Positions 8,985-18,925 of a DNA stretch of 46,203 nt are shown here, in pieces. The notes below the pieces were generated by a model. The model did no database searches. It saw only the letters and a list, made by a program, of their open reading frames with translations, and had not been told where the DNA came from. Each line of letters begins with the position of its first letter. The stretch's first letter is position 1. The translations under genes and the position numbers were made by a program. This DNA is from an uncultured Actinomycetes bacterium (GTDB lineage: Bacteria > Actinomycetota > Actinomycetes > Mycobacteriales > Mycobacteriaceae), in assembly GCA_903884065.1 (NCBI GenBank), contig CAISDL010000113.1:1-46203 (forward strand). Reading direction: 5' to 3'.

Positions 8985-9851
8985 ATGAGTTGGACAGCAG
9001 CCGACCTGCCCTCGTTCGCCGGCCGGACCGCCATCGTCACCGGCGCCAACAGCGGCCTGGGCCTGGCGACCGCGCGTGAACTGTCTCGCGCCGGTGCCCG
9101 GGTGATCCTGGCCTGTCGCAACGTCGACAAAGGCAACGCCGCCCTGGCCGGCCTCAGCGGCGACGTTCAGGTCCGGGCCTTGGACCTCGCCGACCTCGCA
9201 TCGGTGCGCGAGTTCGCCGACACCATTGGCCTGGTCGACGTCCTGATCAACAACGCCGGCATCATGGCGGTGCCCTATGCGGTGACCCGGGACGGGTTCG
9301 AAAGCCAGATCGGCACCAATCACCTCGGCCACTTCGCACTCACCAACCTGCTGCTGCCCAAGATCAGCGACCGGGTGGTCACGGTGTCGTCGCTGATGCA
9401 CTTCTCCGGCGCGATCAGCCTCAAGGACCTCAACTGGAAGGCCCGGCCGTACTCGGCCTGGCTCGCCTACGGCCAGTCCAAGCTGGCCAACCTGCTGTTC
9501 ACCAGCGAACTGCAGCGCCGGCTCAGCGCCGCCGGGTCGACGGTGAAGGCCCACGCCGCCCACCCCGGCTACTCGGCCACCAACCTGCAGGGCCATACCG
9601 GCAACACATTGGGCACACCTTTCTGGCATGCGACCAACAAGCTGTTCGGCGCCAGCGCCGAGTACGGCGCCAACCCGACGCTCTACGCCGCCTCGCAGGA
9701 TCTGCCGCCGAACAGCTTCATCGGGCCGAAATTCGGGGCACGCGGCCCGATCGGGCCGGTCGGCCGCAGCCCTCTGGCCCGCGACGAGACCACCGCCCGC
9801 GAACTGTGGCGGCTGTCCGAGCAGCTCACCGGAACCGAATTCGGGCGGTAG
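8985..9851 (+). CDS. Short-chain dehydrogenase/reductase
   Basis: A classical Rossmann-fold SDR of 288 residues. It has the cofactor motif TGANSGLG (19-26), ACRN (43-46) suggesting NADPH preference, INNAG (88-92), a catalytic Ser at 135-136, and YxxxK at Y162/K166 (YGQSK). The sequence type resembles retinol-dehydrogenase-like actinobacterial SDRs of unknown substrate. The start is ATG. The gene is separated from lpqT by 48 bp and from rplY by 156 bp, and interrupts an order (lpqT, rplY, pth) that is contiguous in M. tuberculosis, so it is either an insertion here or a loss there. Confidence 0.85.
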   Translation: MSWTAADLPSFAGRTAIVTGANSGLGLATARELSRAGARVILACRNVDKGNAALAGLSGDVQVRALDLADLASVREFADTIGLVDVLINNAGIMAVPYAVTRDGFESQIGTNHLGHFALTNLLLPKISDRVVTVSSLMHFSGAISLKDLNWKARPYSAWLAYGQSKLANLLFTSELQRRLSAAGSTVKAHAAHPGYSATNLQGHTGNTLGTPFWHATNKLFGASAEYGANPTLYAASQDLPPNSFIGPKFGARGPIGPVGRSPLARDETTARELWRLSEQLTGTEFGR

Positions 9852-10007
9852 CGGGGCGAATCGGATTTCCGCCGGAGCGGGGCCGTCGGCTACCCTTGGT
9901 CCCGCGTCACGGCGAGGGTGGTCCGGCCACCGTTATCGACGAGGCTTCGCAGCCAGATCCTGCCCTCCGCCGCGCGGTAAGACCCCCGGAAGGCAAGGAG
10001 AACCCCC

Positions 10008-10670
10008 ATGGCCAAAGGTGCCACCACCAACAATCTCACCGTCGAGGTGCGAACCCGTACCGGTAAGGGCGCGTCCCGCCAGGCCCGCCGCGAAGGCAAG
10101 CTGCCCGCGGTCCTCTACGGCCACGGAAGCGAGCCGCAGCACCTCGAGCTCGTCGCCCGCGAGTTCGCTGCCGTGCTCCGGCACTCCGGCACCAACGCCG
10201 TGCTGAGCATGCAGATCGACGGCAAGGAGCAGTTGGCCCTGCCCAAGGCGATCACGGTCCACCCGGTCAAGCGCAACCTCCAGCACGTCGACCTGCTGGT
10301 GGTCAAGCGCGGCGAGAAGGTGACCGTCGAGGTCGCCGTGCATCTCGAGGGCGAGGCCGCCTCCGGCACCCTGGTGACCCAGGAAGCCACCACCATCGAG
10401 ATCGAGACCGAGGCGCTGTCGATCCCGGAGAGCCTGACGGTGTCGATCGAGGGCGTCGAGGAGGGCACCCAGATCCTCGCCGGCGAGGTCCCACTGCCCG
10501 GCGGCGTGACGCTGATCAGCGACCCGGAGATGCTGGTGGCCAACATCGTCGCCGCACCGACCGCCGAGGACCTGGAGTCCGAGGGCGGTGGCGAGTCGCT
10601 GGAGGAGCAGGCCGCCGACGCCGCCGCAGACGCTGCCGAAGGCGAGTCCCCCGCGCCCGCCGGCGAGTAA
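10008..10670 (+). CDS. rplY: 50S ribosomal protein L25, CTC type
   Basis: Binds 5S rRNA. The 220-residue long form carries the N-terminal L25 domain ([20 protein letters not shown]), a TL5/CTC beta domain (about 95-185) and an acidic Ala/Glu-rich tail (about 186-220). The ATG follows a strong AAGGAG. It lies 9 bp before pth, so the two translation genes form an operon, as commonly seen in bacteria. Confidence 0.96.
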   Translation: MAKGATTNNLTVEVRTRTGKGASRQARREGKLPAVLYGHGSEPQHLELVAREFAAVLRHSGTNAVLSMQIDGKEQLALPKAITVHPVKRNLQHVDLLVVKRGEKVTVEVAVHLEGEAASGTLVTQEATTIEIETEALSIPESLTVSIEGVEEGTQILAGEVPLPGGVTLISDPEMLVANIVAAPTAEDLESEGGGESLEEQAADAAADAAEGESPAPAGE

Positions 10671-10679
10671 ACCCACACC

Positions 10680-11255
10680 GTGGCCGAGCCGCTGCTGGTC
10701 GTCGGCCTGGGCAACCCGGGTCCGCAGTACGCCAAGACCCGGCACAACGTCGGCTTCATGGTCGCCGACCTGCTCGCGGCACGGATGGGTGCGTCGTTCA
10801 AGGTGCACAAGCGCTCCGGCGCCGAGGTGGCCACCGGCCGCCTCGGTGGCCGGCCGGTGGTGCTGGCCAAGCCGCGCACCTACATGAACGAGTCCGGCCG
10901 TCACGTCGGCCCGCTGGCGAATTTCTACTCGGTCGCCCCGGGCGAGGTGATCGTCATCCACGACGAACTCGACATCGACTTCGGCCGGCTACGGCTCAAG
11001 CTGGGCGGCGGCGAGGGCGGCCACAACGGGTTGCGCTCGATTGCTAACGCGTTGGGCACCAGGGACTTTCAGCGGGTGCGCATCGGGATCGGGCGTCCGC
11101 CCGGGCGCAAGGACCCGGCAGCCTTCGTGCTTGAGCCGTTCAACGCGAGCGAGCGCGCCGAGGTGCCGACGATCTGCGAACTGGCGGCTGACGCGTGCGA
11201 ACTCCTGATTCAGGTGGGCCTGGAACCGGCGCAGAACCAGGTCCACGCCTGGTAG
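10680..11255 (+). CDS. pth: Peptidyl-tRNA hydrolase
   Basis: Cleaves peptidyl-tRNA that drops off ribosomes. The 191-residue protein carries all catalytic and substrate-binding residues of the family: N12 and H22 in [17 protein letters not shown]70 in YMNESG and D95 in IHDELD, then '[12 protein letters not shown]'. The start is GTG, cotranscribed with rplY. Confidence 0.97.
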   Translation: MAEPLLVVGLGNPGPQYAKTRHNVGFMVADLLAARMGASFKVHKRSGAEVATGRLGGRPVVLAKPRTYMNESGRHVGPLANFYSVAPGEVIVIHDELDIDFGRLRLKLGGGEGGHNGLRSIANALGTRDFQRVRIGIGRPPGRKDPAAFVLEPFNASERAEVPTICELAADACELLIQVGLEPAQNQVHAW

Positions 11256-11392
11256 TCCTCCGCCTCCGCAGGTCGCGTTCGGACAAGGACCTTTGACCCT
11301 AGCCAGAGCCCCGAGATTGACGACAATTCTCGTAATCTGCGGCTAGACGACCTGATGTGGCGATCTTCGGGCGTCGGATTGGGGAGATTGTC

Positions 11393-14300
11393 ATGGCGCA
11401 TTGCACGAGACTCCAGGCGGCAGCCGTGGGCTTGGGGCTTCTTCTGGCTGCGCCGCAGGCGCTTGGAGTCGCCGGAGCCGATAGTGGCGGACGAGGGGAC
11501 GGAGAGAGTCCAGCAGCGACGGATCAGCCGCAGGAGTCGCCGAGCAGGCCGGGCAAGCAATCCCGGTCCGGCCGGGTTCCCCTGACCCAGAGTCCACCGG
11601 CGGGCAATCCCCGCGCGGGGAGACCTCGCCCCGGCGGGACTGAGGATGCCGACCCTGAGCAGAGTCGCGTCAACACGCAGTCACTGCCGGATTCAGCCCA
11701 ACCGGCCGAATCGCATGCGGTGGCGACACTCCAGGACCAGCGGGCGCGCGCGAACACCCCGGCCAAGCCGTCGGCCGAGGTCGCCGTGCCACAGGTGTTG
11801 GACGCAGCCCCCTTCAACGGTTTGCCCGTGGAAACCGGCCCGGCAATCGCCCCGGTCGACGAACCCGCTTCGATGCGCACCCCGGTCGGTACCCCCACCC
11901 CGGCGAGCGCCGCCACCACCCTGGCAGACATCAGCGTCGGCCCGACGATCATTCCTGCGGCTTTCGCGCGTGCGGACGGTGCGCCGGTAGCAACTTCGGC
12001 ACGGGCGGCCGCTGCGCCACAGGTGCTCGACACCACGGCGGTCGGGCTCGCCGAGTCGGTCTCGCGGCTGATGTCAACCCTGTTGCCCAACCAGGTCGGC
12101 GAATGGATTGCCGGATCATTGCTGCTGGCGCGACGGAGCCTGACCCGGACCACCTCGGCGGCCTCCGCGACCACCACGGCCCTGGTCTCCGGCGGAGATG
12201 ATCCCCGCCCGTCGGCCGCGGTGGTCCCGGCGGTGGTTGCGTCATCAGCCGCCCTCAACCAGCAGGGTGCCCTGACCGTCCGCGCCGGCAGTGCGACGAC
12301 CATCGAACTCCGGGTCGCGGCGGCACCTGCTCAACTCTCCGTCATCGAGAGGAAGGGGAACGTCGAACAGTCACTGGGCAGTTGGCTACTCGGCTCCGTT
12401 CAGCGTGTGGAATTCATCGGCAGCATCGGCGACGACACGTTCAATGGCGGCAGTGTCGTCAAGCCGATGACCATCACGGGCAACGGCGGTAACGACACGC
12501 TCACCGGCGGGGGTGACCGCGACGTCATCTATGGAAATGCGGGAAATGACGTCATCCGCGGCGGCGCCGGTAACGACACGATCTTCGGCGGAGCCGACAA
12601 CGACACCCTCAACGGCGGGGACGCCGACGACACCATCAACGGCGATGCCGGAAACGACTTCATTTACGGCGACGCCGGAAACGACACCCTCGTCGATCTC
12701 GGTGGCGGCGACGACACCATCGCCGGCGGCGACGGCAACGATCGGATCCAGGACTCCGGCATCGGACGCAACACCCTCCTCGGCGGACGCGGTCTGGACT
12801 CGATCACCTCCGGCGACGGCAACGACACGATCCGCGGCAACGAGGACGCCGACACCATCAGCGCCGGCGGCGGTAACGACACCGTCTACGGCGACGCCGG
12901 CAACGACACCATCACCGGCGGTGCCGGAGTCGACTCGATCTACGGCGGGGCCGATAACGACACCATCACCGGCGACGCCGGTAACGACACCATCACCGGC
13001 GAGGCCGGTAACGACACCGTCTACGGCGGGGCCGATAACGACACCCTCTACGGCGACCTGGGGAACGACACCCTCAACGGTGATGCCGGCAACGACACGA
13101 TCAACGGCGGCGCAGGCGACGACATCATCAACGCCAACGGGGTCAACATCGCCGGCCTGGGTAACGACGTGCTCCGAGGGGACGCCGGCAACGACACGAT
13201 CAAGGGCGGCGACGGCAACGACACCATCAATGGCGGTGACGACAACGACATCATCGGCGGCGACGCGGGTAACGACTTCCTCTACGGCGAGGCCGGCAAC
13301 GACCGTCTGACCGACCTCAGCGGTGACGACACCATCGCCGGCGGGGACGGCGACGATCGGATCGAGGACTCGGGAGTCGGCAGGAATACCCTGCTCGGCG
13401 GACGCGGGGTCGACACCATCATCTCCGGCGACGGCACCGACACGATCCGCGGCAATGAGGACGCCGACAATATCCTGGCCGGTGGCGGAATCGACACGGT
13501 CTACGGCGACGCCGGCAACGACACGATCCAGGGCGGTGCCGGTAACGACGCCATCTACGGCGGCGATGGAAACGACACCATCAATGGCGGCGCCGACAAC
13601 GACACCATCGCTGGTGATACCGGCAACGACACCATCAACGGTGAAGCGGGCAACGACACCATCAACGGTGGCACCGGCAACGACACCATCAACGGCGCCG
13701 ACGGCAACGACACCGTCAACGGCGGGGCCGACAACGACACCCTCAACGGGGGCACCGGCATCGACACGATCAACGGCGATGCCGGCAACGACACCATCGC
13801 CGGCGAGGGGGGAACCGACACCCTCAACGGCGGGGCCGACAACGACACCATCAGCGGCGGCGACGGCGTCGACACCATCAGCGGCGGCACCGGCAACGAC
13901 CGGGCGAACGGCGACGCCGGGAGCGACGTCATCAACGGCGGGGACGGCGTCGATTTCCTGCTCGGCGGCAGCGACTCCGACACGATCCGCGGTGACGCCG
14001 GCAACGACACCCTCAACGGCGGCACGGGAGACGACTCGCTCTTTGGCGGGGACGGCGACGACTGGCTGGTGGCCATCGACAACCTCACCAATGACCGGTT
14101 GCAGGGCGACGCCGGCCGCGACGTCTTCTGGCGGGACCGTCAGGGCGGCGTGGGAGACAGGGCACTCGACTTCCTGGCGACATCAGACTTCGACAATTTC
14201 GTGGATCAATTCGCCAATGGCGCCGACCGAACCCTCGACGGTGACCGGATCGCCGGGCCCACCGATCCGGAGAACAACGTTCTCGTCGACTTCTCGGCCG

Positions 14301-15208
14301 TCATTATCGGCGGTGAACTTCGAGCCAACCCATTGTTCTCGGCCAACGGACCGAAGGGAACCGACGTCGTCCAGGGCCCGAACTTCCTGGGCTTGTCCCC
14401 GCAGAAGGACTACACCTCGGTCGGCGCCCAACTGGCGGCGCTGGCCCGGGACGGCGACGCCGACAATTCCTGGTTCATCCGGCGATCCATGGTGGACTTC
14501 GGGGACGGTACCTATGGCCTGAACCTCGGCGGGGTCTACTACCGCGTCGACGGGCGGTTGCCGGCAAAGGTAGTCGACGGTGTCCCCGCCAGCCCCTACT
14601 ACGCCGCTTTGGGTGCGGGGAACTCGCTCTGGGTCGCCATCGCCGAGAAGGGCCTGGCCATGGCGCTGCCGATGTCGCCGGGAGTGTTCAACTACACCGC
14701 GCTGAAGCCCGTAGTGGCCGGCGGACGGATGTCCAACACCTACGTCTTCAGCCGGTTCGGAGACGGCCAGCCGATGTCGCTGGTGGGCGTGGACGTCCCG
14801 CTTGGCGATATTGCCGGCTTCACCGACATCCTCAACAGGTTCCGGAACGGTGGCATCTACCTGACGGTCAGCCTCGCAGACTCCGCCGACAGTGGGATTG
14901 GGCGCGGCGGCTGGACGAACGGCACCCTGGGGCGCAAGTTCGCCACGTTCGCAAGTAGCGGCATGGACTTCGTCAACGGAGTTCGCATGGCGACGCCGAT
15001 GGTGTACACGGTGTGGGGTGTGGAGACCAGCGGCACCGAGATAACGGCGGTGATCCTGAGGAACCCGTGGGGTAGCGACACCGGTGGTCTGTTCCAAATC
15101 ATGGGGCCCAGTTACTCCGACGCCGCCAACGACGGCCTCATCCGATTGACGATCGCCGAGTTGGCCTCCTCCTATCGGGGCGGCCAGCTGAGTTGGCTTG
15201 GGCGCTGA
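11393..15208 (+). CDS. Secreted RTX-repeat protein with C-terminal calpain-like domain lacking catalytic Cys and His
   Basis: A 1271-residue exported protein. Residues 1-30 form a signal peptide (hydrophobic AAAVGLGLLLAAPQALG). A Pro/Ala/Thr-rich low-complexity region runs to about 300. RTX nonapeptides of GGxGNDTIx type fill about 360-910 and should bind calcium in a beta-roll. Residues 985-1271 follow the order of calpain (C2) proteases: QG (994-995), 'LAALARDGD', 'DFGDGTYGLNL', 'LWVAIAEKGLA', 'VYTVWGV' and RNPWG (1223-1227). The LGDCWF core is replaced by LSPQKDYTS, and the usual His before 'xYTV' is Met1203. The mature protein shows no cysteine. The ATG at 11393 (GGGGAG upstream) is preferred over an in-frame GTG at 11357. 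No type I secretion genes are nearby; Sec export is expected. It may be a calcium-dependent adhesin or a pseudo-enzyme. Confidence 0.85.
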   Translation: MAHCTRLQAAAVGLGLLLAAPQALGVAGADSGGRGDGESPAATDQPQESPSRPGKQSRSGRVPLTQSPPAGNPRAGRPRPGGTEDADPEQSRVNTQSLPDSAQPAESHAVATLQDQRARANTPAKPSAEVAVPQVLDAAPFNGLPVETGPAIAPVDEPASMRTPVGTPTPASAATTLADISVGPTIIPAAFARADGAPVATSARAAAAPQVLDTTAVGLAESVSRLMSTLLPNQVGEWIAGSLLLARRSLTRTTSAASATTTALVSGGDDPRPSAAVVPAVVASSAALNQQGALTVRAGSATTIELRVAAAPAQLSVIERKGNVEQSLGSWLLGSVQRVEFIGSIGDDTFNGGSVVKPMTITGNGGNDTLTGGGDRDVIYGNAGNDVIRGGAGNDTIFGGADNDTLNGGDADDTINGDAGNDFIYGDAGNDTLVDLGGGDDTIAGGDGNDRIQDSGIGRNTLLGGRGLDSITSGDGNDTIRGNEDADTISAGGGNDTVYGDAGNDTITGGAGVDSIYGGADNDTITGDAGNDTITGEAGNDTVYGGADNDTLYGDLGNDTLNGDAGNDTINGGAGDDIINANGVNIAGLGNDVLRGDAGNDTIKGGDGNDTINGGDDNDIIGGDAGNDFLYGEAGNDRLTDLSGDDTIAGGDGDDRIEDSGVGRNTLLGGRGVDTIISGDGTDTIRGNEDADNILAGGGIDTVYGDAGNDTIQGGAGNDAIYGGDGNDTINGGADNDTIAGDTGNDTINGEAGNDTINGGTGNDTINGADGNDTVNGGADNDTLNGGTGIDTINGDAGNDTIAGEGGTDTLNGGADNDTISGGDGVDTISGGTGNDRANGDAGSDVINGGDGVDFLLGGSDSDTIRGDAGNDTLNGGTGDDSLFGGDGDDWLVAIDNLTNDRLQGDAGRDVFWRDRQGGVGDRALDFLATSDFDNFVDQFANGADRTLDGDRIAGPTDPENNVLVDFSAVIIGGELRANPLFSANGPKGTDVVQGPNFLGLSPQKDYTSVGAQLAALARDGDADNSWFIRRSMVDFGDGTYGLNLGGVYYRVDGRLPAKVVDGVPASPYYAALGAGNSLWVAIAEKGLAMALPMSPGVFNYTALKPVVAGGRMSNTYVFSRFGDGQPMSLVGVDVPLGDIAGFTDILNRFRNGGIYLTVSLADSADSGIGRGGWTNGTLGRKFATFASSGMDFVNGVRMATPMVYTVWGVETSGTEITAVILRNPWGSDTGGLFQIMGPSYSDAANDGLIRLTIAELASSYRGGQLSWLGR
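12479..14120 (+). repeat. RTX nonapeptide repeat block with an internal long duplication
   Basis: About 1.6 kb of 27-bp-period coding repeats, mostly variants of GGCGGNGCCGNNAACGACACC, encodes tens of GGxGxDxxx units. The block contains a larger duplication: 12649-12912 and 13268-13525 both encode the non-RTX interruption 'DDTIAGGDG(N/D)DRI' then 'RNTLLGGRG' and 'DTIRGNEDAD', at an offset of about 615 bp. These interruptions break the regular roll at equivalent points. Confidence 0.85.
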
Positions 15209-15231
15209 ATTCCGGACCTGCGCTGTCCCCG

Positions 15232-16866
15232 CTAGGTGACCAGCATGACCGAGGTCGAGCGGCGCAGCTTGCCCGACGGCGTCTTCGGGATGGTGCCCGG
15301 CCCGAGGACCACGACGTTGCGCGGCCGGACGCCGACCTCGCCGACCACCTCGTGGGCCACCTGTTGTTCGATGCGACGGCATTCGGCCGGGTCCTCCGCG
15401 GCGTTGGACTCGACAGCCACGGCGAACGTCTCCCGGGAGTGGCCGGCATCGAGGCGCACCGCCACCGCGCAGCCGGGACGCACGCCCTCGACGCGTCCGG
15501 CGGCGCGCTCGATGTCGGTCGGGTAGATGTTGCGGCCGGCCATGATGATGACGTCCTTGACCCGGCCGCAGACCACGACGTGGCCCTGCTCGGTGAGGTA
15601 GCCGAGGTCGCCGGTGTCGTACCAGCCGTTCTCGTCCTGGGCCGCGACGAACCCGCCCATCGTGAGGTAGCCCGGTGTCAGGGACTCCCCCCGCAGTTCG
15701 ATCACGCCGACGCCGCGAGCCGGCAGAACGTTGCCGTCCTCGTCGACGATGCGGGCCTCGAGATCCTGCAGCAGCGGGCCGAGGGTGGCCAGCCGGCGCA
15801 CGTTGCCCTTGCTCGCGGGCACCGCGCGGCGCAGAGCGGCGAGCAGGTCGGCGTCGACCTCATCGACCACCAGGCCCGCGCCGCATTCGGAGAACGACAC
15901 CGCCAGGGTGGTCTCGGCCATGCCGTAGGCCGGCAGGATCGCGCCGGGCTGCAGGCCGAACGGCTTACCGGCGTCCAGCAGGTCTTCCACGTCGGCGGGC
16001 TCCACCGGTTCGGCACCGGAAAGCGCGAAACGCAGTGTGGAAAAATCGAATTCGCCTTGCTTGGCCTGCCGGCGCAGCCGTTTGGCGAACAACGCGTAGG
16101 CGAAGTTGGGCGCCGCGGTCATGGTGCCCTTGTACTTGTCGATGAGCTTGGCCCACAGCAGGGTGTCGCGCAGGAAGTCCATCGGCGTGACCTTCACCAA
16201 CTCCACACCGAAGTACATCGGGATGGTGAGGAAACCGACCATGCCCATGTCGTGGAAGCAGGGCAGCCAGCTGACCATCACGTCTTCGTCGCCGTCGACT
16301 CGCGCGCCGACGAACATCGCCTCGGCGTTGGAGTAGATGTTGCGGTGGGTGATGATGACGGCCTTCGGGGATCCGGTCGACCCGGACGTCAGCTGCATCA
16401 GCGCGACGTCGTCCTCACCGGTCTCGACCGGGTCGATCGGCTCGGCGGCCAGCAGATCCTCGACCGTGAGCACCATGACCCCACGATCGGCCAGCACCGG
16501 CGCTGCGGCCAGGAACGGCTCGGAGATGACGACGGCCTTGGCCTCGATCATGTCGATGACGTTGGTGGTGTCCTGCGCCCAGAGCATGAGGTCGGTGCGC
16601 GGGGTCGGCTGGTGCAACATCGTCAGGCTCGCGCCGCGCATCCACAACGCCTGGGCTGTCGGGGCGATCTCGACCGGCGCCCCGGCCAGGACGCCGACGG
16701 CGTCGCCCGGGCCGACGCCCGCTGCGGCCAGTCCGCCGGCGATGCACCGGGCGCGTTCGTGGACCTCGGCCCAGGTATGCCGGACCGGCTCGACCGGCTC
16801 GCCGGTGACCATGCCCCTGGGACTGGTCCGTGCGCTGTGGAACATCTTGTCGGTGAATCGGCTCAC
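15232..16866 (-). CDS. pks16: Acyl-CoA/AMP-forming synthetase of the Pks16 type
   Basis: An ANL-superfamily adenylating enzyme of 544 residues. It has the P-loop '[18 protein letters not shown]', '[13 protein letters not shown]' (A5), '[11 protein letters not shown]' (A7), '[18 protein letters not shown]' (A8) and the A10 lysine in [11 protein letters not shown]. The sequence follows M. tuberculosis Rv1013, annotated pks16 although it is not a polyketide synthase. It activates a fatty or other carboxylic acid as acyl-AMP; whether CoA or a carrier protein accepts it is not readable. The GTG at 16866 is chosen because GAGGAGG lies 6 bp upstream and MSRFT matches homologues. It converges on the RTX gene with 23 bp between stops. 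A separate promoter is likely. Confidence 0.88.
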   Translation of the reverse strand: MSRFTDKMFHSARTSPRGMVTGEPVEPVRHTWAEVHERARCIAGGLAAAGVGPGDAVGVLAGAPVEIAPTAQALWMRGASLTMLHQPTPRTDLMLWAQDTTNVIDMIEAKAVVISEPFLAAAPVLADRGVMVLTVEDLLAAEPIDPVETGEDDVALMQLTSGSTGSPKAVIITHRNIYSNAEAMFVGARVDGDEDVMVSWLPCFHDMGMVGFLTIPMYFGVELVKVTPMDFLRDTLLWAKLIDKYKGTMTAAPNFAYALFAKRLRRQAKQGEFDFSTLRFALSGAEPVEPADVEDLLDAGKPFGLQPGAILPAYGMAETTLAVSFSECGAGLVVDEVDADLLAALRRAVPASKGNVRRLATLGPLLQDLEARIVDEDGNVLPARGVGVIELRGESLTPGYLTMGGFVAAQDENGWYDTGDLGYLTEQGHVVVCGRVKDVIIMAGRNIYPTDIERAAGRVEGVRPGCAVAVRLDAGHSRETFAVAVESNAAEDPAECRRIEQQVAHEVVGEVGVRPRNVVVLGPGTIPKTPSGKLRRSTSVMLVT

Positions 16867-16965
16867 GGCGACCTCCTCGGGGTCCGGTGCGGCGCCGACG
16901 GCGCAAACCCGATCTCCATGCTCCGCCCGCCGGGGCACGACGCCAAAGCGGCACGCCCGCGGAAC

Positions 16966-16995
16966 ATCTTAAACTTTCCTTAAGTTTCGAGCCAA
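16966..16995 (-). promoter_or_regulatory. Candidate pks16 promoter with embedded dyad
   Basis: On the minus strand, TTGGCT (16995-16990) and TAAGAT (16971-16966) are separated by 18 bp and lie about 100 bp upstream of the pks16 start, a plausible SigA promoter. The AT-rich spacer holds an inverted repeat, AAACTT (16971-16976) and AAGTTT (16982-16987), which could be a regulator site. The AT content stands out from the GC-rich surroundings. Confidence 0.45.
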
Positions 16996-17036
16996 CTCCG
17001 TGGCCGGATTCACCGGGCGTGTCGCCGGCGACACGC

Positions 17037-17993
17037 TCAGCCCCTGCCCGTCGCCGGCACGACCCGGGCTCCGTGCACCGGACCGCTGGCGACCCGAACG
17101 GTGCGGCATACCCCGGCGCCGGCCAATTCACTGCCGATGCCGATCGCCGCCTCGGCCGACGAGCACAGGAACGCGCACGTGGGTCCCGAACCCGAGACGA
17201 TTCCGGCCAGCGCCCCGGCCTCCGTCCCGGCGCGCAGGGTGCGGCGCAGGTTGGGCTGCAGGCTCAACGCCGCCGGCTGCAGGTCGTTGCCCAACAGCGG
17301 GGCCAACGCATGCGGGTCGCCGGAGGACAACGCCGTAAGCAGTGGTTCGGGGTCCGTCAGCCGTGGGGGCGACCCGGCCTCTCGCAGCCGGTCGATTTCG
17401 GAGTACACCGCAGCGGTCGACAGCCCACCCGCCCCGAACGCGAGCACCCAGTGAAAGGTGTTGCGCGCCAGGACCGTTGCCAGCTCCTCGCCGCGGCCGG
17501 TGCCCAGCGCGGTGCCACCGTGCAGCGCGAACGGCACGTCGCTGCCCAACTCGGCGGCCATCGCGTGCAGATCGCGCCGCGGCACCCCCAGTTCCCACAG
17601 CGCATTCATCCCCACCAGAACCGCGGCCGCGTCGGCGCTGCCGCCGGCCATACCGCCGGCCACCGGGATCGCCTTCCCGATGGTGATCTCGACGTCCGGC
17701 GCCCGCCCGACGTGTTCGCCCATCAGTTCGGCGGCCTGCCAGGCCAGGTTGCGCCGATCGACGGGAACCTCGTCGGCGCCTTCACCGACCACCTGCAGCG
17801 AGAGCAGGTCGGCGGTGCGCAAAGTGACTTCGTCGGCCAGCGATACGGCATGGAAGACGGTGGTCAGCTGGTGGTAGCCGTCCTCACGACGGTCGCCGAC
17901 ACCCAGGAAGAGATTCACCTTGCCGGGTACCCGGACGGTCACCGACCCGGTCGTCACCCACTCCGCGGCGGTGTTGCCGTTGGTATTGGGCAC
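17037..17993 (-). CDS. ispE: 4-diphosphocytidyl-2-C-methyl-D-erythritol kinase IspE
   Basis: GHMP kinase that phosphorylates CDP-methylerythritol with ATP in the non-mevalonate isoprenoid pathway. The 318-residue product has the N-terminal substrate motif [19 protein letters not shown], the ATP loop [16 protein letters not shown] and the C-terminal [13 protein letters not shown]. The GTG start at 17993 gives [12 protein letters not shown] before the conserved [17 protein letters not shown] at 17957, with GGAG close by, is an alternative. The gene is 33 bp after ksgA on the same strand, as in other mycobacteria. Confidence 0.95.
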   Translation of the reverse strand: MPNTNGNTAAEWVTTGSVTVRVPGKVNLFLGVGDRREDGYHQLTTVFHAVSLADEVTLRTADLLSLQVVGEGADEVPVDRRNLAWQAAELMGEHVGRAPDVEITIGKAIPVAGGMAGGSADAAAVLVGMNALWELGVPRRDLHAMAAELGSDVPFALHGGTALGTGRGEELATVLARNTFHWVLAFGAGGLSTAAVYSEIDRLREAGSPPRLTDPEPLLTALSSGDPHALAPLLGNDLQPAALSLQPNLRRTLRAGTEAGALAGIVSGSGPTCAFLCSSAEAAIGIGSELAGAGVCRTVRVASGPVHGARVVPATGRG

Positions 17994-18026
17994 TGCAGAA
18001 GGGTAGCGGCTAACTCAGGAGCGCGA

Positions 18027-18923
18027 TCACAACGCGTCAGCGGGCTGCGCGGCCTCGGTGGCCGCGGTGCCCGAGCGCTGCAGCAGCCGCACGAAGTCCG
18101 CGACGGTCAGGGTCTCTCCCCGGCGAGCCGGGTCGATGCTCGCCGACAGCAGCCGCCGGGCGGATTCGTTACCGGAGCCGGCCCACTCCAGGAACGCGTT
18201 CCGCGCGGTCTTGCGTCGTTGGGCGAAACCGATGTCGACCAGTTCGAAGACCTGCCGGCGGAAGTTGTCGTCCTGCGGCCACGGGGTGGCTTCCTGACGG
18301 TCGACGCGCACCAGCCCGGAGTACACCCGCGGGATCGGCCAGAACACCGTCGGCGACACCATGCCGTAGCGGCGGACGTTGCCGAAGAATCGGATCTTGA
18401 CGCTGGGCACGCCGTACTCCTTGCCGCCCGGTTCGGCGGCAAGCCGCTCGGCGACCTCGGACTGCACCATGACCATGGCGGTGCGAATGGTCGGAAACTC
18501 GGAAAACAGGTGCAGCAGTGCCGGGACGGCGATGTTGTAGGGCAGGTTGGCCACCACGGCGGTCGGCTGCTCGGTCAGGTCCGACGGGTGCAGGGTCAAA
18601 ACATCGTGGTTGACGACGGTGAGCCGGTGAATCTCGCTGTGCGAGTGCTCGGCGATGGTCTTGGGCAGCCGGGCCGCCAACAATGGATCGATCTCGACCG
18701 CCGTCACCGCGGCGCCGCGGTCGAGCAGGGCAAGCGTCAGCGACCCCATGCCCGGGCCGACCTCGAGGACATGGTCGCTCTTGGTGATACCGGACGAGGA
18801 CACGATCCGGCGCAACGTGTTCGCGTCGTGCACGAAGTTCTGCCCCAAGGCCTTCCGGGGCCGGAAGTCCAGCTCCTTGGCGATGTTCCGGATCTCAGTA
18901 CGGGTTAGTAGCCGAATTGTCAT
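18027..18923 (-). CDS. ksgA: 16S rRNA (adenine-1518/1519-N6) dimethyltransferase KsgA
   Basis: Dimethylates two adjacent adenines near the 3' end of 16S rRNA. The 298-residue product contains '[10 protein letters not shown]', SAM motif [12 protein letters not shown] (53-63), 'AVEIDP' and motif IV ANLPYN. The ATG at 18923 is chosen over an upstream in-frame ATG at 18941 because GGAGGG lies 5 bp before it. That ribosome-binding site lies in the last codons of the decayed rpfB, whose old stop is only 2 bp upstream of ksgA, so the coupled junction has been kept although rpfB no longer encodes a protein. Confidence 0.95.
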   Translation of the reverse strand: MTIRLLTRTEIRNIAKELDFRPRKALGQNFVHDANTLRRIVSSSGITKSDHVLEVGPGMGSLTLALLDRGAAVTAVEIDPLLAARLPKTIAEHSHSEIHRLTVVNHDVLTLHPSDLTEQPTAVVANLPYNIAVPALLHLFSEFPTIRTAMVMVQSEVAERLAAEPGGKEYGVPSVKIRFFGNVRRYGMVSPTVFWPIPRVYSGLVRVDRQEATPWPQDDNFRRQVFELVDIGFAQRRKTARNAFLEWAGSGNESARRLLSASIDPARRGETLTVADFVRLLQRSGTAATEAAQPADAL

Positions 18924-18925
18924 TG

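Noticed and set aside
11317..11348. TTGACG and a CTAGAC hexamer upstream of the RTX gene as a promoter
   Set aside because: The spacing is 20 bp and the second hexamer does not fit TANNNT.
12479..14120. Dense short repeats that look array-like, as in CRISPR
   Set aside because: The period is 27 bp with no separate spacers, the frame is open throughout and each unit encodes an RTX nonapeptide.
15232..16866. Polyketide synthase, as the name pks16 suggests
   Set aside because: Only adenylation-enzyme motifs are present, with no ketosynthase or acyltransferase domain.
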